Below are positions 36,647 through 45,581 of a stretch of 48,637 nucleotides of DNA, in pieces. How positions within the stretch are numbered: the first letter of the stretch is position 1; every line of letters begins with the position of its first letter. The stretch is from a virus. The notes under the pieces are model-generated. The model did no database searches. It was not told where the DNA came from and saw only the letters and a program-made list of their open reading frames with translations. The position numbers and the translations under genes were made by a program. Location of the stretch: positions 1-48,637 of the IMG/VR virus record IMGVR_UViG_3300028027_000080, one strand, 5' to 3'.

Positions 36647-37680
36647 TATCCTCCAGGGTTAGCTTTCTGCAGCTCTGTAGATATTTTATACGCCGTTTTT
36701 GCTTGCCCTTTTAAGTTTTTGGGGACCACTGCGTCCTTGTCCATCTTAATATTCTTATTGTTTGTCAGTTGATATGTTGGATATGGGAAGGCGCTGCCCA
36801 CGCCATACAAAACCCACGCATTTCCTTCTTTTGTCCATAGCTGCTTACCAGATGAAGTCAATGGTGGCGTGAATCCTGGAGGGGTTTCACTTCCTCCGCC
36901 TTTATACCTGTATTCGTATCTCCATGCTTTTGGAGGCAAAGGCGTGGTCTTGACGGTTGATGCACCTGTTGTGACGGGCGCAACCTGCTCTCCGCCAGTA
37001 TCTCCTACAGGCTTGCTTGTAATGGGGTCAACTTCGCCGGAGCCCCCACCTGTGGTTGTTGTTGTTTTTTTGCGATTGGAGTTTGTGTATTTAATTTTAG
37101 GAAACTTTGAAAATACGGATTTTGTTTCTTGATACTCAAGCAATCCAATAGTGCATTGAGCTGCAACTATTTGACCATTTGCATTTACTCTGCTGGTTTT
37201 AATTGAGAACTGAGCTATGTACCAGTGGCCTGTATTTAAGAACGTATCAAAGTTAGTAAATGCGACTGGCTCGGCAGTGTTAGCCATCCATTCAAGCGTT
37301 CTTAATTGACTTTCAACGCTTGTGGTTAGCCCATCGCCGCTTGCAGCTACAAGAAATTCAAAACTTGCCTTATAGTTATAATTTCCTTTAATGTCAATTA
37401 ATGGTCTAAGTAGTGGGCGCGGTATTTCTTGAATATCCATACCTATGCCTTCGTAGGAAACCTGCGTTGGCGGATACGTAAACTCAAAAAATACAGCCGT
37501 ATTGTTTTTTTGAGCCATCCTGCGCGTAGCCGACCTTTGCCCGACAGTAATGGTTTTTTCCCTAATGTCATATATTGAGGGGTTGTCTTGGGTTGGAGCT
37601 CGTCTTCCTACTATGACGTTCAGCTTTACGGTACTGGTTGACCTAATTACGCTAGTAACTGATGCTGGTGGAGTTGCCAT
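36646..37680 (-). CDS. Tail tip / baseplate hub-associated protein (XkdP/gp53-like region)
   Basis: 344 residues. The N-terminal 200 residues (FFEFTYPPTQVSYEGIGMDI, then IPRPLLRPLIDIKGNY and AQFSIKTSRVNANGQIVAAQ) look like the domain that joins the tape measure end to the hub. The remainder is a Pro/Thr/Gly-rich linker (about 205-265) and a short domain with RYEYRYKGGGS and SGKQLWTKEGNAWVL. It is placed between the tape measure and hub, as XkdP is. No LysM motif could be confirmed. TAATG couples it to the hub. Confidence 0.65.
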   Translation of the reverse strand: MATPPASVTSVIRSTSTVKLNVIVGRRAPTQDNPSIYDIREKTITVGQRSATRRMAQKNNTAVFFEFTYPPTQVSYEGIGMDIQEIPRPLLRPLIDIKGNYNYKASFEFLVAASGDGLTTSVESQLRTLEWMANTAEPVAFTNFDTFLNTGHWYIAQFSIKTSRVNANGQIVAAQCTIGLLEYQETKSVFSKFPKIKYTNSNRKKTTTTTGGGSGEVDPITSKPVGDTGGEQVAPVTTGASTVKTTPLPPKAWRYEYRYKGGGSETPPGFTPPLTSSGKQLWTKEGNAWVLYGVGSAFPYPTYQLTNNKNIKMDKDAVVPKNLKGQAKTAYKISTELQKANPGG

Positions 37681-40600
37681 TATCTTCTCTCCCTATAGTT
37701 TCTTTGCGACTTGTTTATTTCATCCATAACCATTCGTGCAATTGCTTGTTCGTCTTGACCTTCTGAAGCATAAACATTAATAGTTACAGCCCCACCAGTT
37801 TGTTGAGGCAATGCCGCTGGTGCCGCCATACCTATCCTGGATGTTCCCGTATCTCCTGATGGGGCTGCCGGTGGAACAACGTGTAGGTGTCTAGAGCCTG
37901 CAGCTCCGTGGAATTCCGCAAATCCTCCAGCGTTTTTAATTAGGGTTGAGTACTGGCCAAGATTTTGTCCCGTTAGGTCATACGCATTTCCCGTGACGTG
38001 GTCAGAGCTTGGAGAGCCTAGGGAATGATTTCTCCATGCCGAAGTGACGGTTCGTTTTCCAGTAAGCATTGAGTTAAAACTATTATGACGAGACATTGTA
38101 CGACCCAAGCGAGATGAGACAGTGTCCCCAACAGTAGAAGCACGTGGGGAAGAAGTGTCAGGGTCTGGTGGATTAGCAGCCCACCAATCTGGCCTGCCTG
38201 TCCACCAGTCTGGTTTGGTGCTAAATCCGGAGCCAATAGCAGCGACTATGTCGGTCCTCATTTTTAATGCGGCACCTTCAAGTTGGTCTGACAGAGTTCC
38301 GGCAGTGCTGGTTTGTAGGCCTCCGCCTGCAGTTATATCAAATCCAAAACTTGCCAATTTTTTCGCTATATCGTCTTTGTTAGCACCAAGACCAGAGCCA
38401 CTAATTAAGAAGTTTTCTAGTTCTCGGGCTTTTTTACGCTCTTCAGGGTCTGTAGAGCTATACATGGAAGTTAGTCGAGACTTTATTCCCTCAAAACCGG
38501 CAGCGCCATCTGTGAATTCAAAACCACCCTGGTTGACTAGTTGCATGATTCCTTGAGAACGCACGGTTGCTAGGTTTGCGACCTGGTTAGCTACTACTTT
38601 TTCGTATTCTCCTCCAGCATTGTTTACGAAGTCAGCTCTTCCAACAGTACTAAGAGCACCATTTTTTCCAAAAGCACTTCCATCAGCACCGAATATATTC
38701 TGAAAACCATAAAGCTGATTTAATGCATCATCAGGGTTGGTGTTTGCAAGAAATTCTGAGGTTTTTTGCATTAAATCTAAGTACTGGTCGCGCGACCCAC
38801 CACCGCCTTGCTCAATCCCTTTAGCAGCCGCGTCAGCAGCGTAACGAATTTTTTCTTTTTCTCTCAATTCGTCAATAAACGAATATGATTTCAATATTGC
38901 ATCTGTTCCAGATTGTGCAAGACCTTTTAGTGTCAAGTCCATCTGTTTGCCCAAAGCACCAAGAGCGTCGGTTAACTGCAGTGTTGGCTCGTAGAGGTTA
39001 ACCCCCATGGACTTAGCTAGCTCCATGATTGCATCTCTTGACATGCCGGTAGAACCTTGCAGTCCATTCATTAAATTCTCAAACGAACTAGATAGGTCTT
39101 CTGTTGCGAGCTTCATGTTTGCTGCATTTTTGGTTAATTCTTCTCCAAATGTTCCTTTATGCTGACGTGCTCGCTGCGCCTGAGTCTTGCCGAGTATTCC
39201 TTTGCTTTCTAAATCTGTTATGAAAGCACCTTGCTGCTCAATAGTCATTGAGTTGTATTTTTTGGCGTCTTTAGACAATTTTCCTACAACACCCTGAGCA
39301 CCTTTAGTATCTCCGGTTATAAATTTGGATACTGCATCTCCAAGCTTGTCGTAAGCAAATGCTTTGGCTGCTTCTTTAGCAACCATTTTTTCTGCTTTTT
39401 TACCACCGAAGAATCCAATAACTCCACCGATTACTGCTCCACCAATTGCTCCAGCAGCAGTTCCGAAGAATGGAACAACAGAACCAAGAGCGGCACCAAC
39501 TGCAGCTCCAGACGCGGCACCGGTTAGAGCACCGCCGCCGGCAGTTCTTGCGCCAGTGCCCTTCATTAGGTTTACAAGGGTTCCGGCACCCATGGCTCCA
39601 AGGCCGAGCGCTGGGTTAATGGCCATCAGGCCAGCACCCATATTTATGGCTCCAGCATTTTCTGAAAGCATTGACGGAGCGTATTGAGAGTTGGCGAGAG
39701 CGGCAATTCCTGCTCCTGCAACCATTCCCCCCATGCCGAAGCCACCCCTGAAACCAGCCTTAGCTCTGCCCCATTTTGCTTTTTTACCAGTCAACTTGTC
39801 CGGGTTATCAGTAATTCTGTCACCGTGATATGTCATCGATACGGGGTCATATGTTGAGCCAGGGAATGGGGCCGCTGCGCCTTGACCTTTTACGAGTGTT
39901 TCCACTCTTTTATCGTTGTAAAAATCCCATTGGTCCATCGCTGCTTTGGACGAACCCCATGTATTAAATTGACCACCAAGAGAATCTACTTTTCCTCTCA
40001 ATCCGCCAAATCTGCCGTTTTTAAAAATCTTCGACCCAAGTCTCCCCGTGCTTGGAAGCGTCCTGCCGAACGGGCCTATCATTTGCCCGCCTCTATTATT
40101 TGCAGGGTTGGAGGTGAGAGGGTTTCCATCCTTGTCGACCATTGATTCCCATCCTCGGCCGGCGTACATGGGCATACCTAAGAGAGACGTTGCAGCGTCG
40201 CCCATATGAGCCATTCTTCCTTTAGGAGTTCTTCCATTACGATACGCGGCCCGTTGTGCGCTTCTGCGACCCTTTATTATTCCGTACCCAGCAATGCCCG
40301 TTATGAGCTCTCCACCAATACCCGGTATTCCCGCAACAAACCCCATAAGCATGGTTATGCCTTTAATCACTTTTTCAACAATGGTCAAAATAGTATTAAT
40401 GGTTGGTAGTGCGGCTGTAAATGCTTCTTTAAATTTCTTTGAAAAATCCATTAAGGCGTCAACGACGCCTCCCATGCTGTCTCCAAATTTAAGAAAGTTA
40501 TCTTTGTTGTCTACTGCTAATTTAGAAAAAGCTTCAACGTTTTCACCAATGCCTTTAAATAGTTCCTTGAGCGGTTTGGCAAACATGTCGATAACAATCG

Positions 40601-41882
40601 AACCGCCAGCTCTCAATTTATTCCATGACTCATTTATGCTTTTAAAGAGTTGCTTAAAGTCAAGCCAAAACTGCCGTATTTGTCCAAGCATTCCTTCTGA
40701 CTGAGGAAGGTATTTATTAAAAAGTTTTACTGTAAATTCAGTTAGTTTTTCAATTGACTTCACAATCGTCGGCAACATAATTTTTCCAAAAGCCGTAATG
40801 GCTGGACTGACTCTTAATAGTCCATTTTTTATTATGTTAAAGATTTTTTCTAAAGCGTCTTTGGCTGGACCAAGTAGCGGCTGTCCAATGTCTCCAAATA
40901 AACCAGTTAATAAAGTCTTATATTTCTTAAACATTCCAAACAATGTTCCGCTCAGCAGGTCTGCTTGACCTGTTATGCCTGCCGATTTAGACATATCGCC
41001 GGAAAGTATTGACTGGAAAATCTCTTGTACGCCGCCGCCGCTCTTTTTTATTTTCTTAAATGCTTTTTCAAACTCTGGACCTATGGCTTTTGCGGCTTCC
41101 GAAACCTTAGAGGTGACTTTTCCTTCTTTTTGAAGTAAGCCCACAAAATTACCTATGGAGGCCAAGCTCTTTCCTGGGTCCCCACCAATGGCTGCAAAGT
41201 CTCTCAGCGCCCTAATTACGGCCTGGGTCTTTCCTGTAAATTGACTATTTTTGCTTACTGCTGTAAACGCGGCATTAAGGCTTTCGACGCCAAATACGGC
41301 GAGCTGCGTATCTGCTGTTAGGTTTCTAACCATTGCCATGCTGTAGTCCATTGCTGAACCAAATTTTGGAGTAGCTTTTTGCGTATAGGCCATCTGTGCA
41401 GCCGTGTATTCTCTTTGTGCAGCAGCCGCTATAGACAGCGCTGCAGCGACGGATGCTACTGCGGCTGCCACTCCACCCATAGACCATTTATAAGCCTTCA
41501 CAAGGGCGTTACCGATGGCAAAGGCGGCGTTTACAGCCATTAAAGAAGCGGCCGTAACAGCAAATTCGATACCCAGACCGATAACTGCAAACATTAGAAA
41601 ACGGGACAATTTTGTAAATATCTTAGACGCACTGCTTGCGCGGTTCATGTGATTTTCTAGGATTTTAAACCTGTCTGTCAGGCTTGTTGTGGCAGCAAGG
41701 TTTTGTTTCGTCTGCTTCGTAGACGCCGACATTGCTCCAGAAAGTCTTGAAAAACTCTTAGAAGACCCATTTACCTTATTAGAGAGGGCTTGAGAAGCTG
41801 TACCAACGGCGGCAAGCTGTGCTGAAGTACTGGCAGTGCCTTGCGCCTCAACCCTAACAACTACGTTTTCAACTTCTGCCAT
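37680..41882 (-). CDS. Tail tape measure protein with C-terminal M15-like peptidase
   Basis: 1400 residues, the length of the tail set by this protein. N-terminus: alpha-helical with Ala/Ser-rich parts and hydrophobic segments (FLMFAVIGLGIEFAVTAASL; AAAVASVAAALSIAAAAQ). Others include FVAGIPGIGGELITGIAGYG and a glycine-zipper region (GAASGAAVGAALGSVVPFFG...AVIGGVIGFFGGKK). Residues 1278-1334 form an M15-type domain: SDHVTGNAYD (His1295, Asp1302) and SRHLHV (His1332/His1334). Tape measures are ejected into the cell envelope, so this domain may open the peptidoglycan during DNA entry. C-terminal tail EGQDEQAIARMVMDEINK is typical of tape measures. Confidence 0.88.
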   Translation of the reverse strand: MAEVENVVVRVEAQGTASTSAQLAAVGTASQALSNKVNGSSKSFSRLSGAMSASTKQTKQNLAATTSLTDRFKILENHMNRASSASKIFTKLSRFLMFAVIGLGIEFAVTAASLMAVNAAFAIGNALVKAYKWSMGGVAAAVASVAAALSIAAAAQREYTAAQMAYTQKATPKFGSAMDYSMAMVRNLTADTQLAVFGVESLNAAFTAVSKNSQFTGKTQAVIRALRDFAAIGGDPGKSLASIGNFVGLLQKEGKVTSKVSEAAKAIGPEFEKAFKKIKKSGGGVQEIFQSILSGDMSKSAGITGQADLLSGTLFGMFKKYKTLLTGLFGDIGQPLLGPAKDALEKIFNIIKNGLLRVSPAITAFGKIMLPTIVKSIEKLTEFTVKLFNKYLPQSEGMLGQIRQFWLDFKQLFKSINESWNKLRAGGSIVIDMFAKPLKELFKGIGENVEAFSKLAVDNKDNFLKFGDSMGGVVDALMDFSKKFKEAFTAALPTINTILTIVEKVIKGITMLMGFVAGIPGIGGELITGIAGYGIIKGRRSAQRAAYRNGRTPKGRMAHMGDAATSLLGMPMYAGRGWESMVDKDGNPLTSNPANNRGGQMIGPFGRTLPSTGRLGSKIFKNGRFGGLRGKVDSLGGQFNTWGSSKAAMDQWDFYNDKRVETLVKGQGAAAPFPGSTYDPVSMTYHGDRITDNPDKLTGKKAKWGRAKAGFRGGFGMGGMVAGAGIAALANSQYAPSMLSENAGAINMGAGLMAINPALGLGAMGAGTLVNLMKGTGARTAGGGALTGAASGAAVGAALGSVVPFFGTAAGAIGGAVIGGVIGFFGGKKAEKMVAKEAAKAFAYDKLGDAVSKFITGDTKGAQGVVGKLSKDAKKYNSMTIEQQGAFITDLESKGILGKTQAQRARQHKGTFGEELTKNAANMKLATEDLSSSFENLMNGLQGSTGMSRDAIMELAKSMGVNLYEPTLQLTDALGALGKQMDLTLKGLAQSGTDAILKSYSFIDELREKEKIRYAADAAAKGIEQGGGGSRDQYLDLMQKTSEFLANTNPDDALNQLYGFQNIFGADGSAFGKNGALSTVGRADFVNNAGGEYEKVVANQVANLATVRSQGIMQLVNQGGFEFTDGAAGFEGIKSRLTSMYSSTDPEERKKARELENFLISGSGLGANKDDIAKKLASFGFDITAGGGLQTSTAGTLSDQLEGAALKMRTDIVAAIGSGFSTKPDWWTGRPDWWAANPPDPDTSSPRASTVGDTVSSRLGRTMSRHNSFNSMLTGKRTVTSAWRNHSLGSPSSDHVTGNAYDLTGQNLGQYSTLIKNAGGFAEFHGAAGSRHLHVVPPAAPSGDTGTSRIGMAAPAALPQQTGGAVTINVYASEGQDEQAIARMVMDEINKSQRNYRERR

Positions 41883-41897
41883 ACGACACCTTGTTTG

Positions 41898-42580
41898 CTA
41901 AGTCGCAGCGTTCTGCTCTTCGTTGTCGGCCTCAATAACTTTAGCACATGCGTGCCTAATTAGCCATTCATCTTCAGTAGAGCGAAGTATTTCTATTGGG
42001 TCTGTCCCGAAGACTTTCCCTATTCTGGCCGCGGAAATAATGCGCGAGTCCTCAACTAAGAAGTCGAGGACTACTTGGTAGGGTTTTCCTGTTCCGCCTC
42101 AATCGTGTCACCATAGCCTGCGGCATCGATGATAGCCAAGGCGGCTGATTCTAGGTGTGGGTCCAGACCAAAAAAGTTCTGTACTGAGTCGGGGATAGCC
42201 CGGTCGGCACCTGTCATCTGTAGAACCGATGGTGAGGCAAATCCAAGTGGACGACCGCCTTCGTAGACTTCCGCGCCATTCAGATAGATACCTTTAGTTG
42301 TCTGGCCAATAACGGTACAAGCAAACTTAATTGCATCAAGGCCGTTTTTTGTCTCCGAGCCACAGTTGCGCTGCCATGAGCGAAGCTGGTTTTGGGTGAT
42401 GTTTGGGCTAACTAGAAGCTTTACGCCTGGTCGTTCCGGAACGTCAATGAAAATAGAAGGACGTGAAACCTTCTTGGAAATTACACCCTTGAGCTGGTCA
42501 AGGATTGTTTCACTACTGACAACATCATCCATAGGAGTGAGGTCAGCGTCTTCTGGGATTGAATAGAGTTCATCTGTCAT
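41898..42580 (-). CDS. Tail assembly chaperone fusion made by -1 frameshift (G-T type)
   Basis: The zero-frame chaperone (42071-42580) is followed by a 60-residue open -1 frame that begins at the slippery site and ends at TAG 41898-41900, with no start codon of its own. Translated, it continues ...ENP|YQVVLDFLVEDSR..., with IGKVFGTDPIEILRSTEDEW and AKVIEADNEEQ, a helical, charged extension typical of the T part of tail assembly chaperones. A -1 shift at AAACCCT gives a 227-residue fusion. Lambda gpG/gpGT and its counterparts in myoviruses need this fusion, in low ratio, to assemble the tail around the tape measure. Translation coordinates: 683 bases plus the re-read base equals 228 codons including stop. 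Confidence 0.85.
42048..42086 (-). promoter_or_regulatory. -1 ribosomal frameshift signal: slippery AAACCCT plus stem-loop
   Basis: On the minus strand A-AAC-CCT (42080-42086 by plus coordinates) fits X-XXY-YYZ exactly. Eight bases later (42048-42071) is a hairpin with a 10-bp stem GTCCTCGACT/AGTTGAGGAC (one G-U) and tetraloop TCTT. Spacing of 8 and a strong stem are the textbook arrangement for -1 programmed frameshifting. The zero-frame TAG lies just inside the stem region. Confidence 0.88.
42071..42580 (-). CDS. Tail assembly chaperone (zero-frame product, 169 residues)
   Basis: Acidic N-terminus (MTDELYSIPEDADLTPMDDV), a beta segment (RPSIFIDVPERPGVKLLVSP), then a helical body with FACTVIGQTTKGIYLNGAEV and DSVQNFFGLDPHLESAALAI. 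Ends ENPTK with the frame-shift site in the last codons. Placed between the tail tube and the tape measure, as tail assembly chaperones always are. The upstream reading gives the abundant chaperone, and the frameshift gives the fusion. Confidence 0.8.
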   Translation of the reverse strand: MTDELYSIPEDADLTPMDDVVSSETILDQLKGVISKKVSRPSIFIDVPERPGVKLLVSPNITQNQLRSWQRNCGSETKNGLDAIKFACTVIGQTTKGIYLNGAEVYEGGRPLGFASPSVLQMTGADRAIPDSVQNFFGLDPHLESAALAIIDAAGYGDTIEAEQENPTK

Positions 42581-42623
42581 GACGTGAACACTACCACCTA
42601 GGTGGCCCTAGCGGTGAAAGTAA

Positions 42624-43091
42624 TTAGGCTTGAGTTGGAGCGCCGGAGATTGCAAACGTCAGCGCGTATGTTGCTGGAGCACCCGAAGATGAGTCACCGT
42701 CTGGTTCAGTAATACCAACCAAAAGAGCTCTTGAATAAATACGCTCTGACTGCATGTTTGCAAGGTCGCAATCGGCATCGTAAATCTTGATTGTGTAATA
42801 CGCACGCCCAACCACAAGTCGTGCTGCCTGAAGAGTAGTTCTTTCAGAGTCCGTGTAGTGCTTTGTCAAGGTTATGTCACCGATTTCTGCAGGTGCACAT
42901 AGTGTCTCTGGAAAAGGCTCTCCACCTAGATAAATTTTTTCTACAGAAGCTGTAATTTCTCCACCAGAAACCTGGGCAAAATACAAGCCAACATTTGTTG
43001 AGCTTCCAATCGCAGGACCTGAAGTTTCACCGGTTGCTACAACAGGGGTTATTTCGGCCAATACTTGACGCTGTGAAATTCTTTTTGCCAT
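42624..43091 (-). CDS. Tail tube protein
   Basis: 155 residues, beta-rich, with an N-terminal basic part (MAKRISQRQVLAEITPVVAT), AQVSGGEITASVEKIYLGGE, a central strand DITLTKHYTDSERTTLQAAR and VGRAYYTIKIYDADCDLANM. It ends with YALTFAISGAP. The size and position between sheath and chaperone match the tail tube of myoviruses. GAGG gives a ribosome binding site. Tube monomers form stacked hexamers around the tape measure. Confidence 0.8.
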   Translation of the reverse strand: MAKRISQRQVLAEITPVVATGETSGPAIGSSTNVGLYFAQVSGGEITASVEKIYLGGEPFPETLCAPAEIGDITLTKHYTDSERTTLQAARLVVGRAYYTIKIYDADCDLANMQSERIYSRALLVGITEPDGDSSSGAPATYALTFAISGAPTQA

Positions 43092-43104
43092 TTTTTTACC
43101 TCAA

Positions 43105-44568
43105 TTAGACTAGCGATGCCGTTAGTGATGACTTTGTGACCTCGACCTCAATTTTGTCACCTATACCTGAAACGCGTGCTCCAACTTTTGCCACAATCTT
43201 GCCTTCAGCAAGCTGTGTGACTGGGTTAAGCGCATCAGAGACGACAACTGAGTATCCAGGGTCTATTTCTTTACCGTTCACATCATAGATGGCGAACAGG
43301 CCGCCAGCTTTTGCAAGCGGGTCAAGAATTGATACAAGAGTTGATGCAACTCGAGCAAAGATTGTCTTACGTCCATCAATTGGTTGAAAGAGGAGGCCTT
43401 CAAGATTTACCTCTGCAAGGTAAACAACATAGTTGAGAACTTCTTGTCCGGTAATAAAGCGGAAGTTGTCAGTGTCGATAGACATCGAGCGCGCACCGTA
43501 GATACGAAGGCTTCCCTGAACGATACGGATAGCGTTAACATTTCCTGCATCAACAGTGTCGGTGTCTTCTTTTGAAACAGACGTTTCTAGACCAACCACG
43601 TAAGAGGCTGCACCCGCTTCTCCAGCATATGGGTAGAAAACACCGCGTGAGTTTTGAACGGCAGCTCTACGCGCCGCTACAAAGCCTTCTGGTGGGATTG
43701 TCATTGTTAGGGTCCCGTTAGGAATCTTAACCCACGGCCAGTAGATGGCAAGGTGTTCAGAGTTTGCAGTGCCGAGATAAGCAGCAGCGTCGGTAGTTGC
43801 GTCTCCTGCTGTGCTTCCAGCAGCAACGCTCGAAATAGCGATTCTGTGGTTTGTATTTGCATTAGCAACAAGGGCGTTTACGGTTGTATTGTCGTAATAC
43901 CCAGGAGCCATTACGGCACCAGAACCAAGGTCGTAAGTGAAGCTACCAAGAGCAACAACTATGTCAGCAGCGGCCACTGTTGAACCATCGGTTCCAGAAG
44001 TGAAATCTTGCTTCACAACCGCAGCAGGGATGATGCTTCCGGTTGAGGCGGCCGTTACGTAAAGTGACGCAACTGCGCTGTTGTTGATTTCGTTAACGAA
44101 ATCTGCTTTGGTTGCTGCTGTATAGGTAGCAGACACGTAAACCTTGGCACCGTTTAGCCAGATTTCAACATAGAAGGTTGTAGCGCTTGGCAATACAACG
44201 CTTGCTTCAAGCACTCCAGTATGGGCCCAGGTACCTTTACCGGCAGCTGTAAGCGTAAGGGATGTAGCTGGTGACACTTCAGCATCTACCAAAACACACG
44301 TAGCAGGAGTTGAGCCTGTACCAACTGCGCGCGATACGTAAATACGTGCGCCGCCTTCTTCAAAAAAGGTCTTAACAGTCTGATGAGTGTATCCAAGCGA
44401 TGTGTAACCGCCATAGATAGCTTCGTATTGAGCAATGCTGCTGATGAGAGTTGCGGAACCCGAAGGGCCGCGGCTCGTAACACCAGCAACAAAAGCAGTA
44501 GCTGTTGGGGTGACCTGAACTGAGGTCGGACCTGTTCTTACTGCTGTTGTAACGACTACACCTGGCAT
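43105..44568 (-). CDS. Tail sheath protein
   Basis: 487 residues from ATG 44566-44568 (MPGVVVTTAVRTGPTSV), with GGAGG 6 bases upstream; a TTG at 44586 would lie ahead of that ribosome binding site. Early motifs: PTATAFVAGVTSRGPSGSAT, YEAIYGGYTSLGYTHQTVKT FFEEGGARIYVSR split around Thr, a typical sheath signature. The last 150 residues include DTDNFRFITGQEVLNYVVYL and an ending with KVGARVSGIGDKIEVEVTKS. Sheath subunits surround the tube and contract; this gene shows that the phage is a myovirus. Confidence 0.9.
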   Translation of the reverse strand: MPGVVVTTAVRTGPTSVQVTPTATAFVAGVTSRGPSGSATLISSIAQYEAIYGGYTSLGYTHQTVKTFFEEGGARIYVSRAVGTGSTPATCVLVDAEVSPATSLTLTAAGKGTWAHTGVLEASVVLPSATTFYVEIWLNGAKVYVSATYTAATKADFVNEINNSAVASLYVTAASTGSIIPAAVVKQDFTSGTDGSTVAAADIVVALGSFTYDLGSGAVMAPGYYDNTTVNALVANANTNHRIAISSVAAGSTAGDATTDAAAYLGTANSEHLAIYWPWVKIPNGTLTMTIPPEGFVAARRAAVQNSRGVFYPYAGEAGAASYVVGLETSVSKEDTDTVDAGNVNAIRIVQGSLRIYGARSMSIDTDNFRFITGQEVLNYVVYLAEVNLEGLLFQPIDGRKTIFARVASTLVSILDPLAKAGGLFAIYDVNGKEIDPGYSVVVSDALNPVTQLAEGKIVAKVGARVSGIGDKIEVEVTKSSLTASLV

Positions 44569-44622
44569 ACTTTTCCTCCGTCCCAAATGGAACTTTTAAA
44601 TAAAAAACCTAACTGATTATAG

Positions 44623-44985
44623 TTAGATATCTGTTGATTCTATTGCAACTACTGAATCTTCTTCTAAAGCTTCTACAGGAATTACCTCTTCAGCCTCAGG
44701 TTCTACTGATTCAACAGCAGTTTCTGTCTTTTTTGTTTTTTTAGCATTTTTTGCATCCTGAGATACATCTTCCTTAGCTACGGAAGAAAATTCAACAGCT
44801 ACGAGCCATCCATTACGGACGGCGCGCTGTATGTGCGAGTTGTCAAAACATACAACAACTTCAGCAGGACCTAGATAATCTCCGCCTGCATTGAGCTGAA
44901 CAGATTTGTCTGTTTCGTTAACGTACTGGCCCATGCCTGAACACCCACTTGGGACCGTGTTTTGTACATCTTTAAAAATTTTCAT
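44623..44985 (-). CDS. Hypothetical neck/tail protein with Glu/Lys-rich tail (120 residues)
   Basis: Residues 1-75 include DVQNTVPSGCSGMGQYVNET, DYLGPAEVVVCFDNSHIQRA and VRNGWLVAVEFSS, probably a small beta domain. Residues 76-120 are low-complexity Lys/Glu/Ala/Val (KNAKKTKKTETAVESVEPE). It lies between the tail terminator-like gene and sheath. No family recognised. It may be a head-tail joining factor or minor tail component. Confidence 0.6.
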   Translation of the reverse strand: MKIFKDVQNTVPSGCSGMGQYVNETDKSVQLNAGGDYLGPAEVVVCFDNSHIQRAVRNGWLVAVEFSSVAKEDVSQDAKNAKKTKKTETAVESVEPEAEEVIPVEALEEDSVVAIESTDI

Positions 44986-44987
44986 AG

Positions 44988-45581
44988 CTACTGTGCCTCT
45001 AATTGGTTCATAGTCATTGCGGTAAAATCGATTTCATCAAGCGTGCCATATGGTTCACGCGTAATTACTTCTTCTAGCTCTATATCATAACCTAAATAAG
45101 CACCAGCCATTACACGGTCGCCCTTTAGCAAAGTTAGCTCGGAAAACTCTTCCGTTAATGTTTCTTCCATTATTTTTGCCTGCCTGAGGGTGTCATGCCT
45201 CATTAAGCATGGACGGTCAAGTAACGCCGAACGAACCAAAGTTGTGAGCTGGTCCCTCATGAGCGTTGCTTCCTCTGAACCTTCGGTTCTTACCCATATA
45301 TAGGTTCTCATGCCGTAGACAACTGAATACATAGGGTCGTAGTTTCCAACGTGATTTATTCTTTCGAACCTCTTCGTTGATATGGCTACGGTAATTATTG
45401 TTGGCCATTCATCTAAAGCGAGGGGTTCGTACGTTATGTACTTCAACGGCGACGGAAGGGCCGTAGAGTCCAGATTCCACGAGTTTCTATATTTTACAAG
45501 TCTTTGCGGAATATCTTGTTCCAAATAGCTGTTTACATATTGCTTTGCAAACTGTGCACCATACATTGTTTCTAGAGTCAT
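44988..45581 (-). CDS. Tail terminator / neck-like protein
   Basis: 197 residues. The sequence has an N-terminal helix (MTLETMYGAQFAKQYVNSYL), a beta domain with YMYSVVYGMRTYIWVRTEGS-like strand pattern, and a helix with EATLMRDQLTTLVRSALLDR. The 'tail terminator' class (gpU/gp15) has the same helix-strand order, and position next to virion morphogenesis gene supports it, but the similarity is low. It overlaps the neighbouring gene (ATGA). Confidence 0.55.
   Translation of the reverse strand: MTLETMYGAQFAKQYVNSYLEQDIPQRLVKYRNSWNLDSTALPSPLKYITYEPLALDEWPTIITVAISTKRFERINHVGNYDPMYSVVYGMRTYIWVRTEGSEEATLMRDQLTTLVRSALLDRPCLMRHDTLRQAKIMEETLTEEFSELTLLKGDRVMAGAYLGYDIELEEVITREPYGTLDEIDFTAMTMNQLEAQ

Noticed and set aside
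41883-42070. A separate short gene between chaperone and tape measure
   Set aside because: The open stretch has no ATG/GTG start with a ribosome binding site and is continuous with the -1 frame from the slippery site, so it is best read as the frameshift extension.
44569-44586. Longer N-terminus (MGRRKS) for the tail sheath
   Set aside because: It would start from TTG ahead of the GGAGG ribosome binding site that fits the ATG at 44568.
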